A stretch of 64,000 nt of DNA from CBIFVZ01 sp966185765 (GCA_966185765.1 CBIFVZ010000005.1:36104-100103); one strand, 5' to 3'; positions 53,854 to 63,108 are shown, numbered from the stretch's first letter. Numbers and translations: made by a program. Notes: a model not told the origin generated them from the sequence alone.

Positions 53854-55500
53854 ATGTCCAATCTGATGTATCTGGCCCGCAGCGGGCTTAGTTCAGCCCA
53901 GTCGGCGCTGAACGTTGTGGGTAACAACATGAACAACGCTTTCACCGAAGGCTACAGTCGTCAGAGCATCGTCCTGGGTCAGGCCGGTGGTAAAACCACC
54001 AGCTACGGCTTCTTCGGTTACGGCGCCCAGGTAGACGGCGTTCAGCGCGCGTACGACGGTTTTGTGAACAACCAGCTGCGCAGCGCAACCACCAATTTTA
54101 TGTCTCTGCACGGCCGCTACTCTCAGCTCACCCAGATTGACAATATGCTGGGTGACGACGCATCTAATGTGTCAGCCTCGCTTAACAGCATTTTCTCCTC
54201 AATGGAAAAAGTCAGTACCGACCCGGTAAGTGCTGCGGCACGTCAGGAAACACTGTCGAACTTGCAGTCGCTGACCTATCAGTACAACAGCTACAACAGC
54301 ACGCTGACCGGGCTTGAAAAGAGCACCAATACGCTGATTGACCAGTCCGTTAACGACATCAACAACGCGACCGAGCAGCTGGCGAACATCAACAAGGAAA
54401 TTTCCAAAATCCAGGCCCAGACTGGCGGCGTACCTGCCGACTTGTTGGACCAGCGTGATGTTCTGCTTAACCGCTTAAGTCAGGAAATTGATATTCGCGT
54501 GGATGAAAACCCCACCACCGGTATCGTGTCTGTTTCTATGGCCAATGGCCTGCCGCTGGTCAACGGCGATCGCTCTTACAAACTGGAAACCAGCACCTCG
54601 CCAGAAAACCCGGCGCAAACCATCGTTTCTTACGTGGATGCCTCCGGCAACAGCCTGCGTCTGGATGAAAGTAAAACCAGCGGCGGTAACCTCGGCGGTC
54701 TGTTTAAGTTCCGTAATGAAGACCTGGTCAATGCACGTAACGATCTGAACATGATGGCGCTGCAGATGGCTGAGCGCTTTAATGAAGTAAACGGCCAGGG
54801 CTACGACCTTAACGGCAACCCGGGCGAAGACCTGTTTAGCTACAAAAATCCGACTGCCTATCCCAACCTTAACAATGCGGGCAACGCGACTTTTGATGTG
54901 AGCTACACCAACGTTAAAGACGTGCAGGCGCAGGATTACACCATTACCTTTAAAGGCCCGGGTCAGGACGACTGGGAAGTTACCCGCGCCGACGGCAGCA
55001 AAGTCACGCCAACCATTGGTGAGAACGGCGAGTTGGAGTTCGACGGCCTTTCCCTGTCACCGGGCGGCACCCCACAGCCGGGTGACAGCTTTCGCATGAA
55101 CTCAGTAGAAAACGTCTCTGGCAGCCTGAAAGTGGCGATTACCAGCGGTGACCAGATTGCTGCGTCCAGCTCTGACGATCCGAGCGATGAGAGTAACAAC
55201 GAAAACATTAAAGCGCTGATTGGTATTCGCGACGAGCGCCTGGTGGGCAACGCCACCCTGACTGAAGCTTACGCAAGCCTGGTCAGCGGCGTCGGCTCTG
55301 CCGTCAGCTCGCTTAAAAGCAATCTGGAAACCAGCGCCAAAGTGGTGCAGTCAGTCCAGACCCAGCAGCAGTCCATCGCGGGCGTCGATATTTACGAAGA
55401 GTATGTCAACCTGCAGATGTTCCAGCAGTACTACCAGGCCAACGCCCAGGTACTGCAAACCGCAGTGAGTATCTTTGACACCATCCTTAGCATTCGCTAA
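53854..55500 (+). CDS. flgK: Hook-filament junction protein FlgK (HAP1)
   Basis: 548 residues (E. coli 547). N-terminal ARSGLSSAQSALNVVGNNMNNAFTEGYSRQ and C-terminal VDIYEEYVNLQMFQQYYQANAQVLQTAVSIFDTILSIR are the conserved ends. Joins hook to FlgL and filament. Exported with the help of FlgN. Confidence 0.98.
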   Translation: MSNLMYLARSGLSSAQSALNVVGNNMNNAFTEGYSRQSIVLGQAGGKTTSYGFFGYGAQVDGVQRAYDGFVNNQLRSATTNFMSLHGRYSQLTQIDNMLGDDASNVSASLNSIFSSMEKVSTDPVSAAARQETLSNLQSLTYQYNSYNSTLTGLEKSTNTLIDQSVNDINNATEQLANINKEISKIQAQTGGVPADLLDQRDVLLNRLSQEIDIRVDENPTTGIVSVSMANGLPLVNGDRSYKLETSTSPENPAQTIVSYVDASGNSLRLDESKTSGGNLGGLFKFRNEDLVNARNDLNMMALQMAERFNEVNGQGYDLNGNPGEDLFSYKNPTAYPNLNNAGNATFDVSYTNVKDVQAQDYTITFKGPGQDDWEVTRADGSKVTPTIGENGELEFDGLSLSPGGTPQPGDSFRMNSVENVSGSLKVAITSGDQIAASSSDDPSDESNNENIKALIGIRDERLVGNATLTEAYASLVSGVGSAVSSLKSNLETSAKVVQSVQTQQQSIAGVDIYEEYVNLQMFQQYYQANAQVLQTAVSIFDTILSIR

Positions 55501-55553
55501 TGCCGACTGCCCGGCGTAAGTCGGGCGTTCAGGTATTACAGGAGAATTACACC

Positions 55554-56477
55554 ATGCGTCTTAGCACCAACTTTATGTACCAGCGCAATATCGAAAGCCT
55601 GTCGAATGCGATGGTGAAAGGTAATGATATTTATACCCGCCTGGCAGCAGGTAAAATGCTGCTCAATCCGTCAGACGACCCGGCAGCAGCCTCTCAGGCT
55701 ATCGCGCTGCAAAACAGCCTCGCGCGTGCCGACCAGTACTCCACGGCACGCATGTTCGCGCAGGACAAGCTCGGTCAGGAAAACAGCGCGCTGGACTCCA
55801 TCGGCACCCTGATGACCAACAACCTGGCTGAAAAAATCGTCGCTGGTGGTAACGGCACCTATTCCGATGCCGACCGCGAAGCGCTGGCAACCGAGCTGGA
55901 AGGTATCCGTAACAACATGATGGATATCGCTAACACTAAAGACAGCAACGGCCGCTATATCTTTGCTGGTTACAAAACCGATACCAAACCGTTTGATGAA
56001 AACGGCAACTACATGGGCGGCGACAGCGCCATGTCCCAGACGGTGGCCGACAGCACCGAAATGAAAGTGGGCCACACCGGTAGCGACGTGTTTATGAGCG
56101 GCACCGATGATGACATTTTCATGCAGCTCGACCGCGCCATTGAGGCGCTGCGCACGCCGGTAGAAACCGACGAAGACCGTGAAGCGCTGCAGGCTATTCT
56201 CGACGACGTTAACGTCTCCATTAAGAAAGGTATTGATAACCTGGGCCGCGTACAGGCAGAAGTAGGGACTAACTTACAGCAGCTGGAAACGCTGGGCTTT
56301 AGTGCCGACACCCAGATGATTGCGCTGGAAACCCGTCTGCAGCAGACCGTGGGTTCTGACTCCGACTCGCTCATCACAATGGTCGCCGCCTCACAGATGT
56401 CTGAGTTCTCACTCAGCGCCTCCATGATGGTGTTCCAGTCCATGCAGAGCATGTCGCTGTTTAACATGGTGCGCTAA
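55554..56477 (+). CDS. flgL: Hook-filament junction protein FlgL (HAP3)
   Basis: 307 residues from the ATG at 55554 (GGAGAA upstream; protein starts MRLSTNFMYQ as in the family). An earlier frame start at 55500 overlaps the flgK stop and is not supported. Conserved GKMLLNPSDDPAAASQAIALQ and GRYIFAGYKTDTKPF. Flagellin-like junction protein. Confidence 0.97.
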   Translation: MRLSTNFMYQRNIESLSNAMVKGNDIYTRLAAGKMLLNPSDDPAAASQAIALQNSLARADQYSTARMFAQDKLGQENSALDSIGTLMTNNLAEKIVAGGNGTYSDADREALATELEGIRNNMMDIANTKDSNGRYIFAGYKTDTKPFDENGNYMGGDSAMSQTVADSTEMKVGHTGSDVFMSGTDDDIFMQLDRAIEALRTPVETDEDREALQAILDDVNVSIKKGIDNLGRVQAEVGTNLQQLETLGFSADTQMIALETRLQQTVGSDSDSLITMVAASQMSEFSLSASMMVFQSMQSMSLFNMVR

Positions 56478-56500
56478 GCCCACCGCTGACACACCTTCTT

Positions 56501-56526
56501 GCGGCTCCCGATGGAGCCGCGTTGTT
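56501..56526 (+). terminator. Probable terminator of flgKL
   Basis: Perfect 8-bp stem GCGGCTCC / GGAGCCGC with loop CGAT, followed by GTTGTT. The T-run is broken, so efficiency may be moderate. Confidence 0.65.
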
Positions 56527-56595
56527 ATCTTCCCTCTATCCCCGCTTTTCTTCCTGCCCGCCAGTATTGATGGCGCGTTGCATTGCGCCATCAAT

Positions 56596-56610
56596 TGTTA
56601 TGATATAACA
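56596..56610 (+). promoter_or_regulatory. Zur box before zinT
   Basis: TGTTAT-GAT-ATAACA is a perfect palindrome around three bases, matching the core of the Zur operator in enteric bacteria. It overlaps TATGATATAA, a likely -10 region, 36 nt before the zinT start. Repression when zinc is plentiful follows. Confidence 0.85.
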
Positions 56611-56645
56611 TTACCATTCTGGTTTGCGCTAATCGGGAGATAAGC

Positions 56646-57290
56646 ATGTCAACGCAGTTACCCGCCGTGTTCGGCGCAGCGCTTTTGCTCAGTAGCACGC
56701 TGGCGTTCGCCCACGCTCACCACAACCACGGCGCACCGCTTACAGAGGTTGAACGACTGGCAAGCGCAGGCATATTTGATGATAACAACGTGCAGGAGCG
56801 CGAGCTTAGCGACTGGGATGGCGTGTGGGAATCACTCTATCCGTACCTGCTGGCGGGAGAACTCGACCCGGTATTACAGGCGAAAGCGAAGAAAGGTGAC
56901 AAAAGCGTGGAGGAATACCGGGCTTATTATAAAAAAGGCTACGCTACCGATATTGATATGATTGGCATTGAAAACAATGTGATTGAGTTCCATCGTGGCG
57001 AGCACGTTGACGCCTGCGAATATCGCTCTGCGGGATACAAAATTTTGCAGTACGTCTCAGGTAAAAAAGGCGTGCGCTATCTGTTTGAATGCACCGACAG
57101 CGCCAGCAAGGCACCTGAATTTGTGCAGTTCAGCGACCATATTATTACGGCGCGCAAATCCCAGCACTTCCACATTTTTATGGGTAATGACTCGCAGGAA
57201 GCGCTGCTTAAAGAGATGGACAACTGGCCGACTTATTATCCGTATACGCTAAGTAAGACACAGATTATTGACGAGATGCTGCACCACTAA
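56646..57290 (+). CDS. zinT: Periplasmic zinc-binding protein ZinT
   Basis: 214 residues. Signal peptide ends near LAFAHA, then the His-rich HAHHNHG segment and the calycin-like domain: FDDNNVQERELSDWDGVWESLYPYL, YATDIDMIGIENNVIEFHRG, KKGVRYLFEC and the metal site QFSDHII / SQHFHIFMGNDSQ. It binds zinc in the periplasm and hands it to ZnuA under shortage. GGGAGATAAG precedes the ATG. Its Zur box and terminator make it an independent unit between flgL and a flagellin gene. Confidence 0.96.
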   Translation: MSTQLPAVFGAALLLSSTLAFAHAHHNHGAPLTEVERLASAGIFDDNNVQERELSDWDGVWESLYPYLLAGELDPVLQAKAKKGDKSVEEYRAYYKKGYATDIDMIGIENNVIEFHRGEHVDACEYRSAGYKILQYVSGKKGVRYLFECTDSASKAPEFVQFSDHIITARKSQHFHIFMGNDSQEALLKEMDNWPTYYPYTLSKTQIIDEMLHH

Positions 57291-57380
57291 AGGCTGGCAC
57301 GGCATGATGCGCAGCGAAAAACAGCGATTCCTGGAAATATCTTATCCTCAACCGACGCACCCGCAGCGTCAGAAATCAGA

Positions 57381-57416
57381 AAAGCCGCCAGTTCAGCTCT
57401 GGCGGCTTTATTTTAT
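57381..57416. terminator. Shared terminator between zinT and fliC1
   Basis: Stem GCCGCCAG / CTGGCGGC with a 7-nt loop; TTTATTTTATT follows on the plus strand and TTTTCTGATTT on the minus strand. It can serve both convergent genes. Confidence 0.88.
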
Positions 57417-57495
57417 TACGCAATCACAGCCCAGACCGAACCGGAGAAGCAGGCCTGGCGGTCATTACGCATTTTCCCTGGGTTAACGCAAAAAA

Positions 57496-58575
57496 TTAAC
57501 GCAGCAGAGACAGGACGTTCTGCGGAACCTGGTTAGCCTGCGCCAGTACCGTGGTGCCCGCCTGCTGCAGGATCTGCGCGCGGCTCATGTTGGACACTTC
57601 GGTCGCGTAGTCTGCGTCCAGGATACGGGAGCGGGAAGCAGACAGGTTGTTTACGGTGCTGTCCAGGTTGTTGATAACAGAATCGAAACGGTTCTGTACC
57701 GCACCCAGACCGGAGCGCAGTTCGTCAACCTTTGCAATAGCGGCATCAATATCAGCCAGCGGAGAAAGAGCGGAATCGATTTTCGCAACGACTGCCGCAT
57801 TAGCGCTAACATCAGTGCCTACAGCAGTAGTAGGATCGCCCGGATTCTGGCCCGCAGTTGCTTTTAATTCGAAGTAGGTTTTATCACCGTTAGCATCAAC
57901 TTTGATGCCGTAAACTGTATCAGTACCATCATCATTCTTCATGGAGATGATGCCACCGGTGTAGGTATCCATGTCGGCTTTCGTTAAAGCATGCTCCACA
58001 TCGCCCGAAGAGAATTTATCATCCAGCTTCATTTTGGTGCCCACATTACTCACGTCGAAACCGTCCAGCTTCAGCGTCTCGGCGCTCATCCTGCTCAGGT
58101 TGATTTCGATAGTCTGACCGTCGTTAGCCCCCACCTGGATGCTCAGGGTCTGATCTTTGCTCAGTACTTTCACGCCGTTGAACTCAGTCTGCTCAGAGAT
58201 ACGGTCGATTTCTGCCAGACGCTGGGTGATTTCGTCCTGGATGGACTGACGGTCAGAAGCAGAGTTAGTGGCATTCTGCGCCTGAACAGCCAGACGGCGA
58301 ATGTTCTGCAGGTTGTCGTTGATTTCGTTGAGCGCACCTTCGGTGGTCTGCGCCAGAGAGATACCGTCGTTGGCGTTACGGGACGCCTGACTCAGGCCGT
58401 TGATGTTGGCGGTGAAGCGGTTAGAGATTGCCTGACCCGCCGCATCATCTTTGGCGCTGTTGATGCGCAGGCCAGAGGACAAACGCTCAATCGCGGTGCC
58501 GAGAGCAGACTGAGAACGGTTCATGTTGTTCTGAGCCGTCAGAGACAGCGTGTTGGTATTAATGACTTGTGCCAT
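57496..58575 (-). CDS. fliC: Flagellin, first copy
   Basis: 359 residues from the ATG at 58575 (AGGAA upstream, protein starts MAQVINTNTLSLTAQNNMNRSQ). The D0/D1 ends are typical, including the C terminus TTVLAQANQVPQNVLSLLR. The central variable part is short (about 110 residues), so the filament should have a small outer domain compared with E. coli K-12 FliC (498). It has its own sigma-28 promoter. The first 150 codons are nearly the same as those of the second flagellin gene on the other strand. FliS, encoded nearby, is its chaperone. Confidence 0.98.
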   Translation of the reverse strand: MAQVINTNTLSLTAQNNMNRSQSALGTAIERLSSGLRINSAKDDAAGQAISNRFTANINGLSQASRNANDGISLAQTTEGALNEINDNLQNIRRLAVQAQNATNSASDRQSIQDEITQRLAEIDRISEQTEFNGVKVLSKDQTLSIQVGANDGQTIEINLSRMSAETLKLDGFDVSNVGTKMKLDDKFSSGDVEHALTKADMDTYTGGIISMKNDDGTDTVYGIKVDANGDKTYFELKATAGQNPGDPTTAVGTDVSANAAVVAKIDSALSPLADIDAAIAKVDELRSGLGAVQNRFDSVINNLDSTVNNLSASRSRILDADYATEVSNMSRAQILQQAGTTVLAQANQVPQNVLSLLR

Positions 58576-58611
58576 CAGGAATTTCCTCAATGTTTGGTAG
58601 ATTCATAATGA

Positions 58612-58638
58612 ATATCGGCCATTGATCAGAAAACCTTA
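58612..58638 (-). promoter_or_regulatory. Sigma-28 (FliA) promoter of first flagellin gene
   Basis: On the minus strand: TAAGGTTT, 11 nt, GCCGATAT: 14 of 16 consensus bases with exact spacing, about 37 nt before the start codon. Confidence 0.88.
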
Positions 58639-59021
58639 TGACATGAAATATTTTCCTTCGAAAAATAACTTAATAAAATATCGATTTTTTAGCGTCATAA
58701 AGAATATTATAAAGATAGGACTTTTCTAATAAAACAAAAAACTGCAAGTGTCGATTATCTGATCGATTACGGCTTTTGCCACCCAACGCTACAGCCGTTA
58801 ATAATTAAGCACAATTTATAGAAACATCTTAATTATCAAGGCGCAGATTACTTTTAAACAGCTTGTTTAGCGAGGGTTTATCAATGCGTCGGGTGATGAG
58901 AAATAAAAAAGTAAAAAATAAGCAATAACGTGTATACCCGTTAATAAACATCTTCACTTATTTTCCTGCAAACGTGGCAAGCGGTATGGCGGGGATATTT
59001 CGCCACTTCACCTGAGACAAA
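58639..59021. other. AT-rich gap upstream of first flagellin gene
   Basis: About 380 bases, very AT-rich, no reading frame that I can support. It separates the flagellin promoter from the 3' end of the hydrolase gene, which has its own terminator. Confidence 0.5.
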
Positions 59022-59051
59022 TAAAAACGGGAGAACCTCAACGATTCTCCC
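59022..59051 (-). terminator. Terminator of the alpha/beta hydrolase gene
   Basis: On the minus strand: stem GGGAGAA / TTCTCCC with a 9-nt loop, then CGTTTTTAT. It lies 43 nt after the hydrolase stop. Confidence 0.8.
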
Positions 59052-59093
59052 TGTGATATGTGTACCTTGTGAGGCAGAAGCCCCGTAGTACGG

Positions 59094-59930
59094 TTAACTG
59101 CGGATAAATGCTAACAGGTCAGCGTTAATCACATCAGCATGTGTGGTATGCATCCCGTGCGGATAGCCCGGATAGATTTTGAGTGTGCTGTTTTTAATCA
59201 GCTTATCCTGGAGCAGTGCGGCATTTTTATACGGAACCACCTGATCATCATCGCCCTGCATCACCAGCACCGGCACCGTAATGGCCTTCAGATCTTCAGT
59301 CTGGTCAGTTTCTGAAAACGCCTTAATCCCTTCATAGTGCGCTTTGGCACTGCCCATCATGCCCTGACGCCACCAGTTTTGCAGCGTGCCCTGAGAAATT
59401 TCTGCGCCCTCGCGGTTAAAACCGTAAAACGAGCCACCGGGAACATCAAGATAGAATTGTGCACGGTTGGCCGCCAGCGCAGAGCGGAAGCCGTCAAATA
59501 CCTCGACCGGCGTGCCACCAGGGTTACTGTCAGTTTTGACCATCAGCGGAGGAACGGAGCTTATCAGCACGGCCTTCGCTACACGATTTTGTGGCTGACC
59601 GTATTTAGCCACATAGCGCGCCACCTGACCGCCACCCGTAGAGTGCCCCACGTGAATAGCATTTTTCAGGTCAAGATGCTCTGCAACAGCCGAGGCATCG
59701 GCCGCATAGTGGTCCATATCGTGGCCTTCACTCACCTGAGTTGAGCGACCGTGTCCCCGGCGGTCAAACGCAATCACGCGGAAACCTTCCGCGAGAAAGA
59801 ACAACATCTGTGCATCCCAGTCATCGGCGCTTAATGGCCAGCCATGATGGAAAACGATTGGTTGTGCCTCTTTTGGGCCCCAGTCTTTATAGTAAATCTC
59901 CACTCCGTCTTTCGTGGTGACAAATGACAT
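59094..59930 (-). CDS. Alpha/beta hydrolase, cofactor-free haloperoxidase/esterase type
   Basis: 278 residues, cytoplasmic. Oxyanion segment HHGWPLS, nucleophile elbow GHSTGGG (Ser), acid QGDDDQVVP (Asp) and His in GYPHGMH form a complete triad. The segments FDRRGHGRS and FYGFNREGAEIS are typical of the family often annotated as non-heme chloroperoxidase, whose members are mostly esterases or perhydrolases. The natural substrate is unknown. GGAGG lies 7 nt before the ATG. The gene stands between a flagellin gene and fliDST, with its own terminator, so it is probably an insertion without a flagellar role. Confidence 0.88.
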   Translation of the reverse strand: MSFVTTKDGVEIYYKDWGPKEAQPIVFHHGWPLSADDWDAQMLFFLAEGFRVIAFDRRGHGRSTQVSEGHDMDHYAADASAVAEHLDLKNAIHVGHSTGGGQVARYVAKYGQPQNRVAKAVLISSVPPLMVKTDSNPGGTPVEVFDGFRSALAANRAQFYLDVPGGSFYGFNREGAEISQGTLQNWWRQGMMGSAKAHYEGIKAFSETDQTEDLKAITVPVLVMQGDDDQVVPYKNAALLQDKLIKNSTLKIYPGYPHGMHTTHADVINADLLAFIRS

Positions 59931-60414
59931 GGTCCTGCCTCCTTAGTGCTTTGTGGATGAGACATGGCATTAGTGCCTGCCTCGTGTAGAGCATTGGTGT
60001 AACAATGTGCCATGCTGCCAGCCAGCACCTGGCGCGAGAAACCACCTGTACAAATACCTAACCGATACAGGCTGAATGGGTTACTGAGTCAGGGGGAGAC
60101 GTTGTGCAAAAGACAGCACAAACAGAGCATTGATTTTATCAATCCGGCGGCAAGCATGGATTTAAAGTCTAGCCAGGATTGCGAGACTTTCCTTAAGAAA
60201 GCACGAATTTACATCGGCCTAAGCGCGCGAGGTGGATAATACGGGATACAGCGCGTAAAGGGACAGGAACAGCCAATGGGGACGCCACAGCTCAGAAACG
60301 GGAAGCTTCACAGGACAAGCAGCCAAAAATCGTCTGGTGCGAAAGCGCGTAATCTGGCAGGTCAACATGCGTTATCCGCATGACAGCCACGGTATGTACT
60401 GCGAGCAACAAACA
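59931..60414. other. Gap between the hydrolase gene and fliT
   Basis: About 480 bases without a supported gene. The leftward hydrolase promoter should lie in the left part. A 75-codon rightward frame (60012-60239) has no recognisable domain or ribosome site. Confidence 0.45.
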
Positions 60415-60442
60415 AAAAGCCCTCTGTCAGAAGAGGGCTTTT
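60415..60442 (-). terminator. Terminator of fliDST
   Basis: Stem AAAAGCCCTCT / AGAGGGCTTTT with a 6-nt loop, usable in both directions, 26 nt after the fliT stop. Confidence 0.9.
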
Positions 60443-60468
60443 GCTCAAACAGTGCTCAGATATCGTCG

Positions 60469-60828
60469 TTAGCGATAAGGTGAGAACAGCTGAGTGGAAT
60501 AGGCATTGCTGCACTTCTGATTCTGGCGAATAGAATCAATCTTACCACTCAGGGTGTCCAGGCGGTCTTTAAGCAGCTGACGAATTTCATTCTCATTATT
60601 CAACAAGTGCGTCAGCGAGCTGCAAACCCCCTCTTCATCTTCAGGGTTCGAGCTTCCGTGCTCTTCCAGTACATTTTGCAGCGCAAAAATGTAGTGGGTA
60701 TTCAGTTCAATGAAATCATCCCATTTCCCCTGCTTCGCAGTTTCAAGCATTTCAAAGCTCAACTGCAGAGCATGCTGATATTTCTGAGCAGTAAGGGCCA
60801 GATCGGCCATGAGTGCAGAATTAGCCAT
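60469..60828 (-). CDS. fliT: Flagellar chaperone FliT
   Basis: 119 residues, helical. Known in enteric bacteria to bind FliD for export and to inhibit FlhDC. Assignment rests on size, helical pattern and position after fliS (13 nt apart); sequence conservation in this family is low. Confidence 0.87.
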   Translation of the reverse strand: MANSALMADLALTAQKYQHALQLSFEMLETAKQGKWDDFIELNTHYIFALQNVLEEHGSSNPEDEEGVCSSLTHLLNNENEIRQLLKDRLDTLSGKIDSIRQNQKCSNAYSTQLFSPYR

Positions 60829-60841
60829 TCAGTATCAACCT

Positions 60842-61228
60842 TTAGTTCGGCGCAATTTGTTTCCACGCGTCCGAGATACCCATTAAGAGCTCATCGACGT
60901 GTACGAGCGTATCAATCTCGTTGTGTAAGTTGGCTCGCATCAGGCTGCGAGTCATGTAGTCGTATAACTGTTCCAAATCGAGCGAAATCTCGCCGCCTTT
61001 TTCGTGGTCAAGCGAGGCGCGTAATCCGTTATCAATAATGTTTATCGCTTTAGTGATAGCCTGCCCGCGAGCCGCAACGTCACCTTTTTCCATCAAAATA
61101 CGGGCGCGAACCAGCGCGCTGTGCGCGCCGTCAAACAGCATAGTAACCAGCTGATGTGGGCTGGCTGACTGTACCCGGCTTTGCAAATCAACCTGCGCAT
61201 AAGCCTGAACACCCTGACTACCGTACAT
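60842..61228 (-). CDS. fliS: Flagellin chaperone FliS
   Basis: 128 residues. Starts MYGSQGVQAYAQVDLQSRVQSASPHQLVTMLFDGA, the family signature, and has LDLEQLYDYMTRSLMRANL. It binds the C terminus of flagellin and stops early polymerisation. GAAGGAGATG precedes the ATG. Confidence 0.97.
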   Translation of the reverse strand: MYGSQGVQAYAQVDLQSRVQSASPHQLVTMLFDGAHSALVRARILMEKGDVAARGQAITKAINIIDNGLRASLDHEKGGEISLDLEQLYDYMTRSLMRANLHNEIDTLVHVDELLMGISDAWKQIAPN

Positions 61229-61250
61229 GTTTCATCTCCTTCCCTGAATC

Positions 61251-61269
61251 CGGCGCCACACAGGCGCCG
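61251..61269 (-). other. Small GC hairpin between fliD and fliS
   Basis: CGGCGCC-ACACA-GGCGCCG, a 7-bp perfect stem without T-run, in the 60-base fliD-fliS gap. Possibly reduces read-through or sets the level of fliS relative to fliD. Confidence 0.55.
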
Positions 61270-61288
61270 TCGTGGTATATGACTGTCA

Positions 61289-62710
61289 TTATGAATACTG
61301 CATCAGCATAGCGGTCAGCGAGTTGCTGGTACCGGAAAGCTGGGTCATGACAGAGTCCAGGTTCTGAAACTGTCGGCGGTAGCGCTCGACCTGCGCATCA
61401 ATAAGCACCTGCGTTTTATCAATCTGGGTTTTCACCAGCTTGAGCTGCTCATCCAGGCCGTCTTTCGCTTCTTTAATCAGACCATCTATCTTCTGGTCTT
61501 CATCACCCGCGTATTTGGTAATGACTTCCGTCATCTGCACCGCAAGGCCCGGGTTGTCGCTGGTGCCAGCGAACATCTTCTGTACCTGTTCCGGGTTATC
61601 CGCCAGCGCCTTATCCAGTTTGGTTTCATCCAGCGTCATCTGACCGGTAGAGGCATCGATTTTGATACCAATATCCGCCAGCGCGCGGATTTCCGCGTCT
61701 GACTCACCGTAGGTGCCATTCGCCAGTCCACGGAATTCGCCTACCATACCACGCAGCATGGAGTCGCCCATCAGTGCGCCGTTCTGGCTGTTCTGGGTAG
61801 CGACTTCGCCATCCGCCAAACCAGAGCTGTCGTTCTGTACCCACTTGCTGGCGCTGCTGGTTGCGCTCAGAAGTGCGTTGTAGGTTTTAACGAAGTCCTG
61901 AATCGCGGTTTTGGTGGCCGCGGTATCCGCCGTTAACGTCAACTGCTCACCGTTCTCCTGATCGGTGGAGACTTTGTTCAGCGTCAGCGTCACGTTAGGA
62001 AGGATATCGGTCACGTTGTTGCTGGAACGGGTATAGCTGATACCGTTAACCTGTAGCTTCGCATCACGCGCTTCACCGATTTCTGTCATGCTGCTGGAGT
62101 TAACCACGCCATCAAGCTTGTCATCGCCCTCAACACGCACGGTCATCTCGCCTTCTTCACCCGTTTTCTTTGAGGTGAGGATGAGCTGATAGCCGTCGTC
62201 ACTGCGCACTACGCTTGCGGTCACGTCGCCTTCTTCGGCGTTAATCTTTTTCGCAATCTGATTGAGGGACGTTTCATCATCCTTCAGCTCAATGCGCATT
62301 TCTTCGCCGTTGGCCTGTGTAATCACCATCGTACGATCGCCAGTACCCTGGGTGCCCAGACGCTCATCGGCGTCTTTCTGCCCTGCGGACGCCAGTGAGT
62401 GCGCAGAAGCCAGCTGGTTAACCACCACCTTGTGCGTACCGGACAATGCACCTGCGCTGGTGGTCGCGGTGAACGCGTCGTTAGAGCTGACTTTTTGTGT
62501 ATTAAACGCGTCTGCACTCAACGCTTTCGTGTTGGTCTTAAGCGAATTCATGGCGTCAGTAATCTGCCCCCAGGCGGAGATTTTTGCCTGGAAGCTATTT
62601 TGTCGATTGGTATAAGGCGTTAAGCGCGTCTGTTCTGCCGCGGCCATCTGCGTCAAAAGAGAGGCAGTGTCCAGGCCGGAGCCGACGCCTAATCCACTAA
62701 TGGTTGCCAT
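61289..62710 (-). CDS. fliD: Filament cap protein FliD (HAP2)
   Basis: 473 residues (E. coli 468). Starts ATISGLGVGSGLDTASLLTQM and ends with the coiled segment VERYRRQFQNLDSVMTQLSGTSNSLTAMLMQYS. Forms the cap under which flagellin folds. It has its own sigma-28 promoter and leads fliDST. Confidence 0.97.
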   Translation of the reverse strand: MATISGLGVGSGLDTASLLTQMAAAEQTRLTPYTNRQNSFQAKISAWGQITDAMNSLKTNTKALSADAFNTQKVSSNDAFTATTSAGALSGTHKVVVNQLASAHSLASAGQKDADERLGTQGTGDRTMVITQANGEEMRIELKDDETSLNQIAKKINAEEGDVTASVVRSDDGYQLILTSKKTGEEGEMTVRVEGDDKLDGVVNSSSMTEIGEARDAKLQVNGISYTRSSNNVTDILPNVTLTLNKVSTDQENGEQLTLTADTAATKTAIQDFVKTYNALLSATSSASKWVQNDSSGLADGEVATQNSQNGALMGDSMLRGMVGEFRGLANGTYGESDAEIRALADIGIKIDASTGQMTLDETKLDKALADNPEQVQKMFAGTSDNPGLAVQMTEVITKYAGDEDQKIDGLIKEAKDGLDEQLKLVKTQIDKTQVLIDAQVERYRRQFQNLDSVMTQLSGTSNSLTAMLMQYS

Positions 62711-62761
62711 AACGTTTACCCTTTTCCTTTGCTGAGAGTTCTTATGTTCTTTCAGCTATAC

Positions 62762-62788
62762 CTATCGGCATTTCTCGAACGAAGTTTA
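62762..62788 (-). promoter_or_regulatory. Sigma-28 (FliA) promoter of fliDST
   Basis: On the minus strand: TAAACTTC, 11 nt, GCCGATAG: 13 of 16 consensus bases, exact spacing, 52 nt before fliD. Confidence 0.87.
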
Positions 62789-63005
62789 ATCCTTTTCGTT
62801 TTTACCAATAGCGAGAGAAGACGGTAAAAGTCGTGTTATATCCCGCGTTCAACATCAGCCCTTCTCCTGACATTGCGAAACACGATCTATATAAAAGGAA
62901 ACGTTTTCTTCGCCAAAAAGTAAAATACCCGGTGGTTTCCAGGAAAAAAACGTGCGCTAACTGGCTGATAAAATAAGAAATTAAGATATTTCTAAAAAAA
63001 ATACC
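62789..63005. other. AT-rich spacer between divergent fliD and fliC2 promoters
   Basis: Part of the 400-base fliD-fliC2 gap. No supported reading frame. Confidence 0.5.
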
Positions 63006-63032
63006 TAAAGTCATAAAAACGACTTCCGATAA
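63006..63032 (+). promoter_or_regulatory. Sigma-28 (FliA) promoter of second flagellin gene
   Basis: TAAAGTCA (63006-63013), 11 nt, TCCGATAA (63025-63032): 13 of 16 consensus bases, exact spacing, 76 nt before the ATG. So the second flagellin gene should be active. Confidence 0.87.
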
Positions 63033-63108
63033 CTGTTAGTGCAAGCGGGATACCGCACTGAATTCAACACGCTGTAACCCTACAGCGTCGCTAACAAAGG
63101 AAATGAAC

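Noticed and set aside
60012..60239. 75-codon rightward frame between the hydrolase gene and fliT
   Set aside because: No recognisable domain and no convincing ribosome site.
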